Assembly (NCBI GenBank): GCA_963930775.1 | Contig: OZ005700.1 | Span: 8,690,609-8,754,608 of the forward strand | Direction: 5' to 3' | DNA: 64,000 bases | Origin: Cliona cf. orientalis | Lineage: Eukaryota > Porifera > Demospongiae > Clionaida > Clionaidae | Part shown: piece by piece, positions 1 to 16,019 of the stretch | Position numbering within the stretch: position 1 is the stretch's first letter | Layout of the letters: each line of letters opens with the position of its first letter | Program-made: the position numbers and the translations under genes | Notes under the pieces: model-generated | What the model was told of the DNA's origin: nothing | Database searches by the model: none | Seen by the model: the letters and a program-made list of their open reading frames with translations, nothing else

Positions 1-26
1 TATTCAATTTGTGCTTTATTCTGCAG

Positions 27-7005
<6,979 letters not shown>

Positions 7006-7217
7006 TAGCTAGACTTACATTAATTTTAATAACTACTAATAATTATATTATTATTATTATATCGAGTATTGTGTGCCAAGCATTGAGTGCTATTTGTTTG
7101 AAATATTATATTTTGTGGTATCATCAATCTTAATTATTTTTTGTTTGTTTGTCACAAGTATTATTATTACTGTGCAGATCGATCATATCCCTCTACTTTA
7201 CTGTGCATACATAATAT
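7006..7217 (+). other. RGS 3' UTR and spacer before the retrotransposon
   Basis: AT-rich sequence (many ATT/AAT runs) that contains the RGS 3' UTR. The retrotransposon entered here: the host bases ATAT occur at 7214-7217 and again at 13339-13342, consistent with a four-base target duplication. Confidence 0.6.
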
Positions 7218-7356
7218 TGTTAACTCTTTTATTGATCAGAATAATAGTCAAACTCAATGCGCATGCCCAATGCAAGTATGACATCAGACAAAAATCAAAA
7301 TTAATAATTACATATTCATAAAGTTAGATAAGAGTTCAATAGTCCACACAGTTACA
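7218..7356 (-). repeat. 3' LTR (139 bases)
   Basis: Identical to 13200-13338 by direct comparison. It begins TGTTAACTC and ends GTTACA on the plus strand. Very short for an LTR. Confidence 0.95.
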
Positions 7357-7370
7357 TCACTCCCCCCTTA
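7357..7370 (-). promoter_or_regulatory. Polypurine tract
   Basis: On the element strand the sequence AAGGGGGGAGTGA directly abuts the 3' LTR and overlaps the gag-pol stop codon at 7368-7370. Position and composition fit a plus-strand priming site. Confidence 0.8.
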
Positions 7371-10300
7371 AGAGGTGTGTTCGTCCCGAACAATTACTTG
7401 CTGTACGAGTCTATCAGGAGGTTTGACTGCATGTCTCAAGTTGTAGCGTGCATTTGGTAGCACACTTCGATCGCTTGTTGGGGTAGTCTGATCAGTTTCA
7501 GGCTCCAATAGCTCCTGACTAGCATCATTAGTTGGTTCAATCTCTTCCTCCTGTGGTGTTAACACGTCACTGGTCTCGGTTGTTGTGTCGTCCTCTTCTG
7601 GAGAAGTTGTATCTTCAGCTGACACAATCTCGTCCTCTGGTTCGGCAGGCTCATGAGATAGCAGTTTCTCTAACCACCGGGGTACTCCACCTCGACTGAG
7701 TTTGTTTCCACCATACCAGTAAAAACCAGTAGGCCACTTAGGAGGACAACAGCATACTCTAGACTGGTGCACTTGAATTGAGCCACTTTCAGGAAAATGA
7801 ACAGGAACTACAGTCACATCTGGATCGTTCTTTTGAGTGACTCTATATGGCCCATGCCATGGCTTAGACAATTTACGTTTCTTTCCAGTTTCTTCTTGTG
7901 GGAAACGTACTAAGACCCAATCTCCACTCTTGTATGGGTGTGGTTTCACATTCGATTTGTTGTCATAACGTTCCTTGGTTCGTTTCTGTTCATTATGGAT
8001 GTTGGTAGCAGCAAGTTCTCTTGCGGATGACAGAGATAGTATAAGTTCCTCTCGATAGTCTCCAACATCACTTGGCTCAGGTGGTTCGATAGGCAATAGC
8101 GCTGCTTCAGTGGGTGATCGAAGATCTAAACCAAACATCAGAAATGATGGCTTCTCCTTTGTAGTCTCGTGAGGGCTATTCCGATAAGCCCATAAAACAC
8201 CGGGTAGAAACTTATCCCACTGTGGTCCGAACTTCACAGCATGTTTCCGTAACATGGCTTTCAAGGTACGGTTCATACGTTCTATCATACCATTGCATTG
8301 AGGATGATAGGCTGTAGTGTTCAGTTTGGTTATCCCCAATAACGAGCATACATCCATCATCACATTGGCTAGCAAGTTAGCTCCACGATCGGATAGCAAC
8401 GACTCAGGAACTCCAAACATGGGAACTATCTCCTCAGCAACGAGTCGTGCGATTCGGATGGCTTTCTGATCTGGTGCAGGGAAAACCAACGGCCACTTCG
8501 TCAAGAAGTCTTGGAAGACTATAACGTATCGATTTCCTCTCTCTGTGATCGGGAGTTCCATGATGTCCACACCGAAAATTTGGAACGGACGCTGTACCGG
8601 AATTGGATGGAGCGGAGGTACATACTTCCTTCCTGTTCCAGAGACGACTGCACAGTCAGGGCAGCTTTTGCAGAAGTCCATGACATCTCTGTAGATTGTC
8701 GGCCACCACCACTTACGACAGATCGTACTGTACAGCTTTCCACCAGAGAAATGTCCTGCATACACTCCTCCATGGCTCTCCTTAAGGATGTTTTCTCTCA
8801 AGTGTGCTGGGACGACAACACGCTTTCGATATCCAGCTTTTTGATCCACAAAGTAGAGCAATTCGTCAATGACTGCAAAGTTCAGGGCTTGCACCGTAAG
8901 CTTCTGAGCTTCTTTGGGGTCAGCAGGTAGTTCACCGTGCTCTAGACAAGCAAAAAGAGTCTCAAGCTCTGGATCCTTCCTCTGTTCCAAATGAAAATCA
9001 CTAGCAATGGCATTCGATCCTGTATCTTCTTGTAACAGGTCACTAATATCCTTCTCATTGTTATGAATAACTTGAGAAACTCGTGCTTCCACTTCCAAGT
9101 GGTTGCTCTCCTGCATAGCAACAGGGTTTCGCGATAAAGCGTCTGCTCGGTCATTCTCTCTGCCAGGGCGGTATACAATCTGTACGTCTTTTACACCACT
9201 GCCAAACACTTTTAGCCACCATCGAGCATGTTTGCCACTCGAACAAGGGGCTCCTAGCACTGTCTTGACTGCTGAGTGGTCTGTCACAACTGTTACTTTG
9301 TGACCATAGAGATAAGCTCGGAAATGCTGCATGGCCCAGACAACAGCAAGTGTTTCGAGATCTGTTACACTGTAATTTCTCTCGGTAGGCGAAAGTGAAC
9401 GACTTGCAAAGGCCACTGGGTGTAAAACACCATCATCCTGCTGCTGGGATAGTACGGCTCCCAACCCCTTTACAGAGGCATCCGTCTCCAAGACGAAGTC
9501 TACTTGAAAGTTTGGATATGATAACACAGGTGATTGCGTGATAGCAGCTTTCAAAGATTCAAAGGCCCTTTGGCACTCGGTTGACCACTCAAACACTGCT
9601 TCTTTTCGTGTTAAGGCATGTAATGGAGCGGCTACTTTGGCGAACTGAGCAATGAAACGCCGATAGTAAGATGTTAGGCCAAGAAACTGGCGCACATTGG
9701 TTACAGACTCAGGTATTGGGAATTCAACAACAGCTTTCACCTGTTTCGGATTCGGCTTCAGACCTTGCGGGGTAATCAGGTGCCCCAGGTACTCAACACT
9801 TTCTCGCAGAAAATGGCACTTCGATGGCTTGAGCTTTAAACCAGCTTTCTTCAGGCGTTCTAGAACAAGGCGAATGTGCTCGAGATGTTCCTCCAGCGTC
9901 TCAGAGAAAATCAGGACATCATCAATGTACACTTCAACGAAATCCTTTCCACTTTCTGTCTTCAAGCCGCTCAAAACTCTCTGCATTAATCGCTGAAATA
10001 CAGCTGGCGCGTTGGTAAGCCCAAACGGCATCACTCGAAACTCGAATAAACCATGATGGGTGACAAATGCCGTCTTTTCTCTGGAGGGCTTGTCGACTCG
10101 AATCTGCCAGTATCCAGACGCGAGGTCCAACGTCGTGAAATAACGTGCTTCTCCAAGCTGATCTAGAAGGTCATCAATGCGAGGAAGAGGAAATTGGTCG
10201 AGCTTGGTCACTGAATTCAATCCACGGTAATCTACGCAAAAGCGCAGTGTCCCATCCTTCTTTCGGACTAAAACTACGGGACTCGCCCAAGGACTACTCG

Positions 10301-12956
10301 AGGGCTGAATCACATTAGAAGCTTGCATTTCCTCCAGACTGCGGGCTATTTCATCCCTAACTGCAAAGGGAACTCGTCGCACCGGATACTTGCGTGGTTC
10401 AGCATCTCCTGTATCAATGTGTAGCTCGATCAGGTCTGTTTCACCTCGATCTTCCTTGCTCAAGCTGAAGACTTCATGATACTCCTCGAGCAAAGCACCA
10501 AGCCTCTCCTCTCCACGGGTTCCATCTAGCTCGGCTTTCAGAGTTTCATGTAGTCTCTCTTTTCTGTCTTCCACAGCCTTCTCTGCTGAGTTTGGGTTTT
10601 CTGTTTCGTCCGTGCCAACTTGAGATACAACTCCCTGGCTGGCTTCCATGGACTCCACCAGGTCGACGGGTAGGGCTCTGCCCACCTCTTCACCACTCTC
10701 CAACTGTTGAGTGAATCCTAAGCAATTTGTCAGCACAACTTTGGCTGTTCCCTTCTCAGCGTCAGCATCGGATACGAAGACATCAGCAACATGGATACTA
10801 CGGCTCAATTGGAGTGATTGGTTGGCTTCCAAGAGCAGTGGTCCCTTCAGACCTTCTTGTTTCCAGCTCACCTCTGCGATGATACTCTGATCTGGCCTCG
10901 GCGGTAACTTAACACTTTGCAATAGCTGCACTTTCACAGCGGGTACACTAACTGTATCACTGACTTCCTGTGGTCGAGTGTCAACTTCTGGATGATAGGT
11001 AACGATCCCTAACTGTCGACACACACCCTCGGACAGTAGTAGCTGCTCGGAGGCATCCATTTTGACGTAGACATCGGTCGTCATAGTGCAATCTTTAAAG
11101 GAAACATCCAGTTTCAGTTTCCCGTCAAGTCGAAAAGGTTTCCTGTCGTAGTTGTAGGGGGTCTTGTCTGCTGGCTTAAAATCTTTCTTGCGTAGCTTCG
11201 CCACAGCTGCAACCTTCTTAAACATCTCACCTCCAATTATGGTGACATCGGCAGCAGTGTCAATAACTCCCAGCATTGGAACTCCTCCTACTGTTACGTT
11301 AGCTCGTTGGGGTTTACTCCCCTCATCCTGCATTCGCACTTGTCTCACTTCACTTGTATCCTCAGAATCAGACAACAAGTACTGTAACGGATCATCCAAT
11401 ATCTCGGGGGAAAGAGTAGTAGTCTCAGCACTACTAACCATCTTGGTACTGGCTGGTTTGTGATTCGATCTGCCGGTACTTTCTCTCCTTGGTTTGGGAC
11501 AATTGTAAGCCATATGCCCAGTTTCGTTGCAATTCCAGCACTTTCTCGATCCTGGGTCGATACTAGCACTGCTGTTATCTCCTTTTCCTTGTTTGGACTG
11601 ACTAGCTCCAGAGCTCCTCCCTGATCTCTGTCCTGGCTTGAATCGACTTCCACCAGAAGAGACTTGAGGTTGGCTAGTTGTCTGCTTGGGCTGGGGTGAC
11701 TGATACTGCTTCCTCTTCCGCAGTTCAGCAAGTCTTCTTTCCTCGCTCTTAGCAGCAACACAAAGTGCTTGGTAGCTCAAAGCTCCTGAGACAGACGGGG
11801 CCTTCATCAGCTCATACTTCAGTCCTTCCTGCAGTTGTGCATAGAGGAGTGCATCTCTGGTCTCTGAAAGCATCGAATCGTGTCCATAGGCACGACGGAA
11901 CGTCTTCTCGATACGACGAATGAAATCATTGACGTTCTCGCTCTCTTCCTGTGCTGCATGCCGGAAGTCCTGGGCAGCCAACGCTTTGCTGCCTGGATCC
12001 AGTCTTGCCCGTAGCGCTCGCACTGCTTTCTCATAATCACTCGTTTCGCTCTCTCCCAGAAGACTCCACTCCTGGCGGGCTCGGCCTTTTAGGTGACCAG
12101 CTAACTGAATGAGCAACTCAGGCTTAGTCCATCCGTTCCAATCAGCTGCTCTCGTCAGAGCAGGTAACCAGTCGTCAAGGGTGTTCTCACTATCCTCTCC
12201 GCTGAACATCTCCACAGGAGGGGCTCTCCCTCTTCGATGTGTAGAAGGTGTAGGTAAGCTGCTCTCGGTCTCCCCCTCTGAAGGTGTACTTGGAGAAGAA
12301 GCTCTCGTACCCTCCTCAGCATGGTGCAATTTGGCCTTCAACTGTCCAATTTCTTCATCCTTATCCAGTATAGCATTGTCGAATTCGGTTAATTGAGCAC
12401 AGTTTAGACTCCACAACTTTCTATACTTCTCCTTTTCCTTCTCCAGTTGCTCCTGCAGTCTGGCTATTTCAATCTCCTTGGCTGCCTGCTGTTCTTGTGC
12501 CTCACGGAGTGCTGCTTTCAACCCCTCGACTCCTTCATCATCACTCTCAGTACCGCCCTCCCCAACAGTTTCTTCAGGGGGGTCATCAGGCTTCCCGAGA
12601 TCAACAACTATCGGCTTTACCGTCAAAAAAACTCCATCAGCGTCTTGCAGACTAATATTCACTCCGGTCTCCGCTTCGTGCAACACCGCTTGCGTGTTCC
12701 TAGGGTCATGCCCCATGTCTCCTAGTTTTCCTTCGATCAGCGTGCGTAATTCATCTCCGGAGGACGTCGCAGGGATATCCAGTCCTCTCGCCAACTGCTT
12801 CAGCAAGACTCCAGTCAATCTCTTAGAATTGAGTGGTAAGGGTCGTCCGGACCCCAGTCCCGCCCTCAACTCGTGACGTTCACGTGCTGCTTCCTCGACC
12901 TCGTGGCCCTCTGCCTCGTGGTCCGCCATATCCACCTTTTCAGTCCAAATCAACAA
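7368..12956 (-). CDS. Gag-Pol polyprotein of the Ty3/gypsy element
   Basis: A single 1,862-residue frame without a gag-pol frame break. It may start at the first Met or at the tenth residue (MADHEAEG). In order it shows a SAP-like helix pair near residues 44-77, a coiled-coil and retrotransposon-gag region, and a CCHC zinc knuckle near 470 (CWNCNETGHMAYNCP). A retropepsin follows near 565 with active site DTA (VIDTAAD) instead of the usual DTG/DSG. The reverse transcriptase carries YIDD near 1010, then RNase H (VLETDAS), an HHCC zinc finger (HGGVYAGH ... CKSCPDC) and the DDE integrase core (DIMEL, SDRGAN, MIERMN). The C-terminal tail is acidic, with no clear chromodomain. All catalytic blocks are open and look intact. 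Confidence 0.95.
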   Translation of the reverse strand: MLIWTEKVDMADHEAEGHEVEEAARERHELRAGLGSGRPLPLNSKRLTGVLLKQLARGLDIPATSSGDELRTLIEGKLGDMGHDPRNTQAVLHEAETGVNISLQDADGVFLTVKPIVVDLGKPDDPPEETVGEGGTESDDEGVEGLKAALREAQEQQAAKEIEIARLQEQLEKEKEKYRKLWSLNCAQLTEFDNAILDKDEEIGQLKAKLHHAEEGTRASSPSTPSEGETESSLPTPSTHRRGRAPPVEMFSGEDSENTLDDWLPALTRAADWNGWTKPELLIQLAGHLKGRARQEWSLLGESETSDYEKAVRALRARLDPGSKALAAQDFRHAAQEESENVNDFIRRIEKTFRRAYGHDSMLSETRDALLYAQLQEGLKYELMKAPSVSGALSYQALCVAAKSEERRLAELRKRKQYQSPQPKQTTSQPQVSSGGSRFKPGQRSGRSSGASQSKQGKGDNSSASIDPGSRKCWNCNETGHMAYNCPKPRRESTGRSNHKPASTKMVSSAETTTLSPEILDDPLQYLLSDSEDTSEVRQVRMQDEGSKPQRANVTVGGVPMLGVIDTAADVTIIGGEMFKKVAAVAKLRKKDFKPADKTPYNYDRKPFRLDGKLKLDVSFKDCTMTTDVYVKMDASEQLLLSEGVCRQLGIVTYHPEVDTRPQEVSDTVSVPAVKVQLLQSVKLPPRPDQSIIAEVSWKQEGLKGPLLLEANQSLQLSRSIHVADVFVSDADAEKGTAKVVLTNCLGFTQQLESGEEVGRALPVDLVESMEASQGVVSQVGTDETENPNSAEKAVEDRKERLHETLKAELDGTRGEERLGALLEEYHEVFSLSKEDRGETDLIELHIDTGDAEPRKYPVRRVPFAVRDEIARSLEEMQASNVIQPSSSPWASPVVLVRKKDGTLRFCVDYRGLNSVTKLDQFPLPRIDDLLDQLGEARYFTTLDLASGYWQIRVDKPSREKTAFVTHHGLFEFRVMPFGLTNAPAVFQRLMQRVLSGLKTESGKDFVEVYIDDVLIFSETLEEHLEHIRLVLERLKKAGLKLKPSKCHFLRESVEYLGHLITPQGLKPNPKQVKAVVEFPIPESVTNVRQFLGLTSYYRRFIAQFAKVAAPLHALTRKEAVFEWSTECQRAFESLKAAITQSPVLSYPNFQVDFVLETDASVKGLGAVLSQQQDDGVLHPVAFASRSLSPTERNYSVTDLETLAVVWAMQHFRAYLYGHKVTVVTDHSAVKTVLGAPCSSGKHARWWLKVFGSGVKDVQIVYRPGRENDRADALSRNPVAMQESNHLEVEARVSQVIHNNEKDISDLLQEDTGSNAIASDFHLEQRKDPELETLFACLEHGELPADPKEAQKLTVQALNFAVIDELLYFVDQKAGYRKRVVVPAHLRENILKESHGGVYAGHFSGGKLYSTICRKWWWPTIYRDVMDFCKSCPDCAVVSGTGRKYVPPLHPIPVQRPFQIFGVDIMELPITERGNRYVIVFQDFLTKWPLVFPAPDQKAIRIARLVAEEIVPMFGVPESLLSDRGANLLANVMMDVCSLLGITKLNTTAYHPQCNGMIERMNRTLKAMLRKHAVKFGPQWDKFLPGVLWAYRNSPHETTKEKPSFLMFGLDLRSPTEAALLPIEPPEPSDVGDYREELILSLSSARELAATNIHNEQKRTKERYDNKSNVKPHPYKSGDWVLVRFPQEETGKKRKLSKPWHGPYRVTQKNDPDVTVVPVHFPESGSIQVHQSRVCCCPPKWPTGFYWYGGNKLSRGGVPRWLEKLLSHEPAEPEDEIVSAEDTTSPEEDDTTTETSDVLTPQEEEIEPTNDASQELLEPETDQTTPTSDRSVLPNARYNLRHAVKPPDRLVQQVIVRDEHTS

Positions 12957-13180
12957 ATTCGTTGAGAATGTTCACGCTCCCGACGATCACACTGTCCTTT
13001 TCGAACTGTTCTGTCCGTAGACGGTAGGTACCACAACGTACGACTATATCACACTTGCTCCACCGCTAGCAGCATAGAGTTCCTTTCTTTCTAGCCCTAG
13101 CCTAGCAAGAAATAGTCTATTCTGAGGTCTACCTACTCAGTTCTCACTTTAGACTATGTCCCAAGACCGATTTACTCAGG

Positions 13181-13198
13181 TCTCGGCGGGGACCTCCA
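13181..13198 (-). promoter_or_regulatory. Primer-binding site, possibly tRNA-Thr
   Basis: On the element strand TGGAGGTCCCCGCCGAGA starts one base inside the 5' LTR. The leading TGG matches the universal CCA end of a tRNA. The rest resembles the 3' end of animal tRNA-Thr with one extra base; this tRNA identity is from memory and tentative. Confidence 0.6.
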
Positions 13199-13199
13199 C

Positions 13200-13338
13200 T
13201 GTTAACTCTTTTATTGATCAGAATAATAGTCAAACTCAATGCGCATGCCCAATGCAAGTATGACATCAGACAAAAATCAAAATTAATAATTACATATTCA
13301 TAAAGTTAGATAAGAGTTCAATAGTCCACACAGTTACA
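13200..13338 (-). repeat. 5' LTR (139 bases)
   Basis: Promoter-bearing LTR of the minus-strand element, identical to 7218-7356. The 243 bases between it and the gag start are the leader, which carries the primer-binding site. Confidence 0.95.
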
Positions 13339-13692
13339 ATATTATTATACCGATGTCAAATTCAGCAATTTTACACTATTATAATCAACATCTTTTTCAA
13401 TTTGTATTCTTGTATTATTAATGAATCGACTCTTGGTCAAATCATTGCGATCGTGTAGAGTATAGCTATGTAACGGATGCATGGGCCTTGCCATGACTGC
13501 AGTAATATTATTATTATCGAGATATATTATTATATTTTTACGAGCAGTGGAGCCACTGATCACACCTCTCACTTATTACTTCCAGTAACATTAATTTTAC
13601 TTTTGAAATAATCCCCCCCCCCCTTCAGGCAGTCTACAAATTGAGCTTAAAACAATGTCATGATTATTAAAAATTCGAAGTAATTTAGCAAT
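13339..13692. other. Spacer between the retrotransposon and the MAEA stop
   Basis: AT-rich sequence with a C-run near 13612-13623. It holds the MAEA 3' UTR (minus strand). No gene seen. Confidence 0.6.
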
Positions 13693-15129
13693 TCACATGA
13701 CATAAACTTTCTTGACTTCTGAAAATTGGAATGAGTTTTTTGTCCTTGGGCACATCACTACTCCATCGTTCTCTCTGGACATCTCCTGTAATGCCTGAAT
13801 GATAAAATTTATCGCAGAATAATCATCAAAGACTCATTAATTTTATGTACCCCCAAAAATTTGGTACAAGCTTCATCTAGTTATTATGAGCTGAACGCGA
13901 ATATTACTAGTGCATATACATTTGACGACCTTTGCCAATTATTATTTCCACTATTCGGTAAAGTGTGTCAAACTTAATGGTACCAATCTCTACAACTGCA
14001 GTATTGCCCCTAGGCCAGGCCAACTCCAGGGGTACACAGCAGTGATTGATTTTTTTTTTTTTTTTACCTTTTGTCCATAGACGTATCCGTTTGGCAGAAC
14101 CAGTGGAGGGTTGTGTTCATTCATTGGCTCACCAGAGAGAGCACAGATGAGGTAGGACTGGGAGTGGTGAGCAAACGGGAGCGTCTTGCCAAGCTCGTTA
14201 AAGTGCTTCGAACAAACAGGACACTGCACATTGAATTCCTCCGGCTTGTAACACTGACTGGGGGTCTTGACTTAAGGACAACAAAATGAAACACACTCAT
14301 AATAATACTATAGCAAAAAAAACATTGTTTGTTGGTTCCCAAATCAGTTCGGTACACGTATAATATGTAAGTAAGAACTGCTTGGTTATTAACTAGCTAG
14401 CTGTATGTGAGGATACGGTGTCTTGAGAGAAGAGAGGCCAGCCTGTAGGGTGATGGTCAGCACTGAGTGAGTGTTCAGTTGGAATAGGTTGAAGTTTTCT
14501 TGCCTAAACTGCTCTATCAAATTCTCCCACCGAGTAGACGAGAATAGCTTCTAATAATATTATTGTCAGCAAGAAACATGGAGGGAGGGGGGATGAATTG
14601 TTGTTTTACCAACACATGGAGATTGGACTGACTTGGTATCTCTTGCACTTGGTTGATGGAGAGAAGGCTAGTAGACCCATAGCGGTTTGGATCTCCTTCA
14701 AAAGGTGCTCGTTTCCACTACTGAAATGCTTTCGGGCATACCTAGAAGATGATGTTAAACACCACGCATAATCATACTCTTAACTTAAGCATAGAACTAG
14801 GCTCCCTAATCTTTATAACATATTTATGAGGAAGCTGGAAACAGCTTATAGTGATAGGACAGTCAACTTACTTAATAGCTTCCATTCTCCTCTCTTGTCT
14901 AATCAACTCGATAAAATCTTGAAGTCTGGTCTGAAACTCGAGAGTACTCTTCAGCCGACGAAGTTTGGAGCGATTTTCATGGCAGTAGGCTAGACACGGG
15001 GCTGTGTCGTGATTCCTCAATGCATCCTCCACTCTCTGGCACACAACAAAGATGTCGACATCTACAAGTTCCTGTGGGGAAGCAAGTGCCAGATCAGTCA
15101 ACATATCACTCTCTCCCCCTTGCTCGTCA

Positions 15130-15190
<61 letters not shown>

Positions 15191-15828
15191 TCTCGTTCCC
15201 TCACCTCAATTCCTGAACTCTCGGCTAATGACATTGCTGCGCTGTAGTGACCAGCTCGGAGAATATGATCAACCAACATTCGATCTACTCTTGTCTTTTG
15301 CCAAGCCTTCTTCATTCCCTCCGTCTGTTCTCCTATCAATCGATCAACAACAGCGAGATCATGATAATTAAATTTCAATACACTACTTGTACGATTAATT
15401 AAAATCAGCTGTTATCATCTGTTAAAAGATTGAGAATATTCACCTGAGGCGTAGGACTTCAGGTGATCCAATCTAGCTTTACAGAGCCGGGTGCTGTCTA
15501 GTTCCTCTTCTGTATTCTCCTCAGCCTTGCGCTTCAGAGAGGTCACCTTTTGTATGACCCCGTCCAGGAGACCGCTGACCTCGCGAACGCTCGCCCCGGT
15601 GGGCTTCAACGCACACGTACTCAGCTCACCACTACTGTTGCCAGCAGACGCGATCTCTCGGTCGTAAACTTTTTGGATTCCTCTGAATTTTCTGTTGAGC
15701 AATTCGTAGGGAACCTGAAAAAGTGGTGGACTGTAAAGTGGTTGTTGAGCACGATGTTCACTTACTTTGAGCGTAGCGTGCTCGAGGACTGTTATTTCGT
15801 CCTTCGCCGGCATCATCGTTGTTGCCAT
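13693..15828 (-). CDS. MAEA: MAEA, RING-like subunit of the CTLH/GID ubiquitin ligase
   Basis: The animal counterpart of yeast Gid9/Fyv10, which pairs with RMND5 to form the catalytic core of the CTLH E3 ligase. Exons on the minus strand are 15766-15828, 15444-15714, 15205-15332, 15071-14872, 14741-14633, 14550-14417, 14257-14068 and 13794-13693, giving 398 residues, close to the human length. It begins with the conserved [11 protein letters not shown] block, followed by LisH and CTLH helices ([21 protein letters not shown]). The C-terminal atypical RING (CPVCSKHF ... [17 protein letters not shown]) is present, and the last exon ends KKVYVM. The start is the Met 21 codons before the first intron. 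It faces the CtBP gene head to head. A TC/GA microsatellite sits just inside intron 3. Confidence 0.96.
15133..15186. repeat. (TC)27 microsatellite in MAEA intron 3
   Basis: Fifty-four bases of TC (GA on the coding strand) begin shortly after the MAEA exon 3 donor at 15204. Confidence 0.95.
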
Positions 15829-16019
15829 CTTTTTCTGGGGATCGGATCGCGGATCGGACGAGACGTTGTACAAATTTTCAGTCATTCGGATAAATAGACT
15901 AGGAAGCAATTTGCGAGCGTCAAAAGCGCGCGCATCCTGTAGCTGTTCCCCTATCTGTCACGTGTTCAAGATTATCCTCGATCGACCTCGCACAAAATTT
16001 TCAAAGGCGCAAAAAAAAG
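15829..16019. promoter_or_regulatory. Probable bidirectional promoter, MAEA / CtBP
   Basis: The two start codons point away from each other with 191 bases between them, so both 5' UTRs and promoters must share this interval. No TATA box is evident. The arrangement is seen directly; the promoter function is inferred. Confidence 0.6.

Larger units (their letters stand above)
7218..13338 (-). mobile_element. Complete Ty3/gypsy-type LTR retrotransposon
   Basis: A 6.1-kb element transcribed on the minus strand. It has 139-base LTRs at 13200-13338 (5' LTR) and 7218-7356 (3' LTR), which I read as identical base for base. The LTR ends are TGTAAC...GTTAACA on the element strand. A primer-binding site starts one base inside the 5' LTR, a purine tract abuts the 3' LTR, and one uninterrupted gag-pol frame lies between. 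The domain order protease, reverse transcriptase, RNase H, integrase places it in Ty3/gypsy (Metaviridae) rather than Copia. No env-like frame is present. Identical LTRs and an open frame indicate a recent insertion. Confidence 0.95.

Noticed and set aside
7073-7321. 82-codon hydrophobic frame spanning RGS 3' UTR and LTR
   Set aside because: AT-rich sequence gives Ile/Leu-rich translation by chance, and it crosses the retrotransposon boundary.
8511-12876. Several plus-strand open frames inside the retrotransposon
   Set aside because: Antisense shadows of gag-pol with no domain or codon signal; an antisense gene is not supported.
15331-15410. MAEA exon 3 starting upstream at [15 protein letters not shown]
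   Set aside because: No AG acceptor in that stretch gives the right phase. The acceptor at 15333-15334 joins SG to [10 protein letters not shown] and matches the family.
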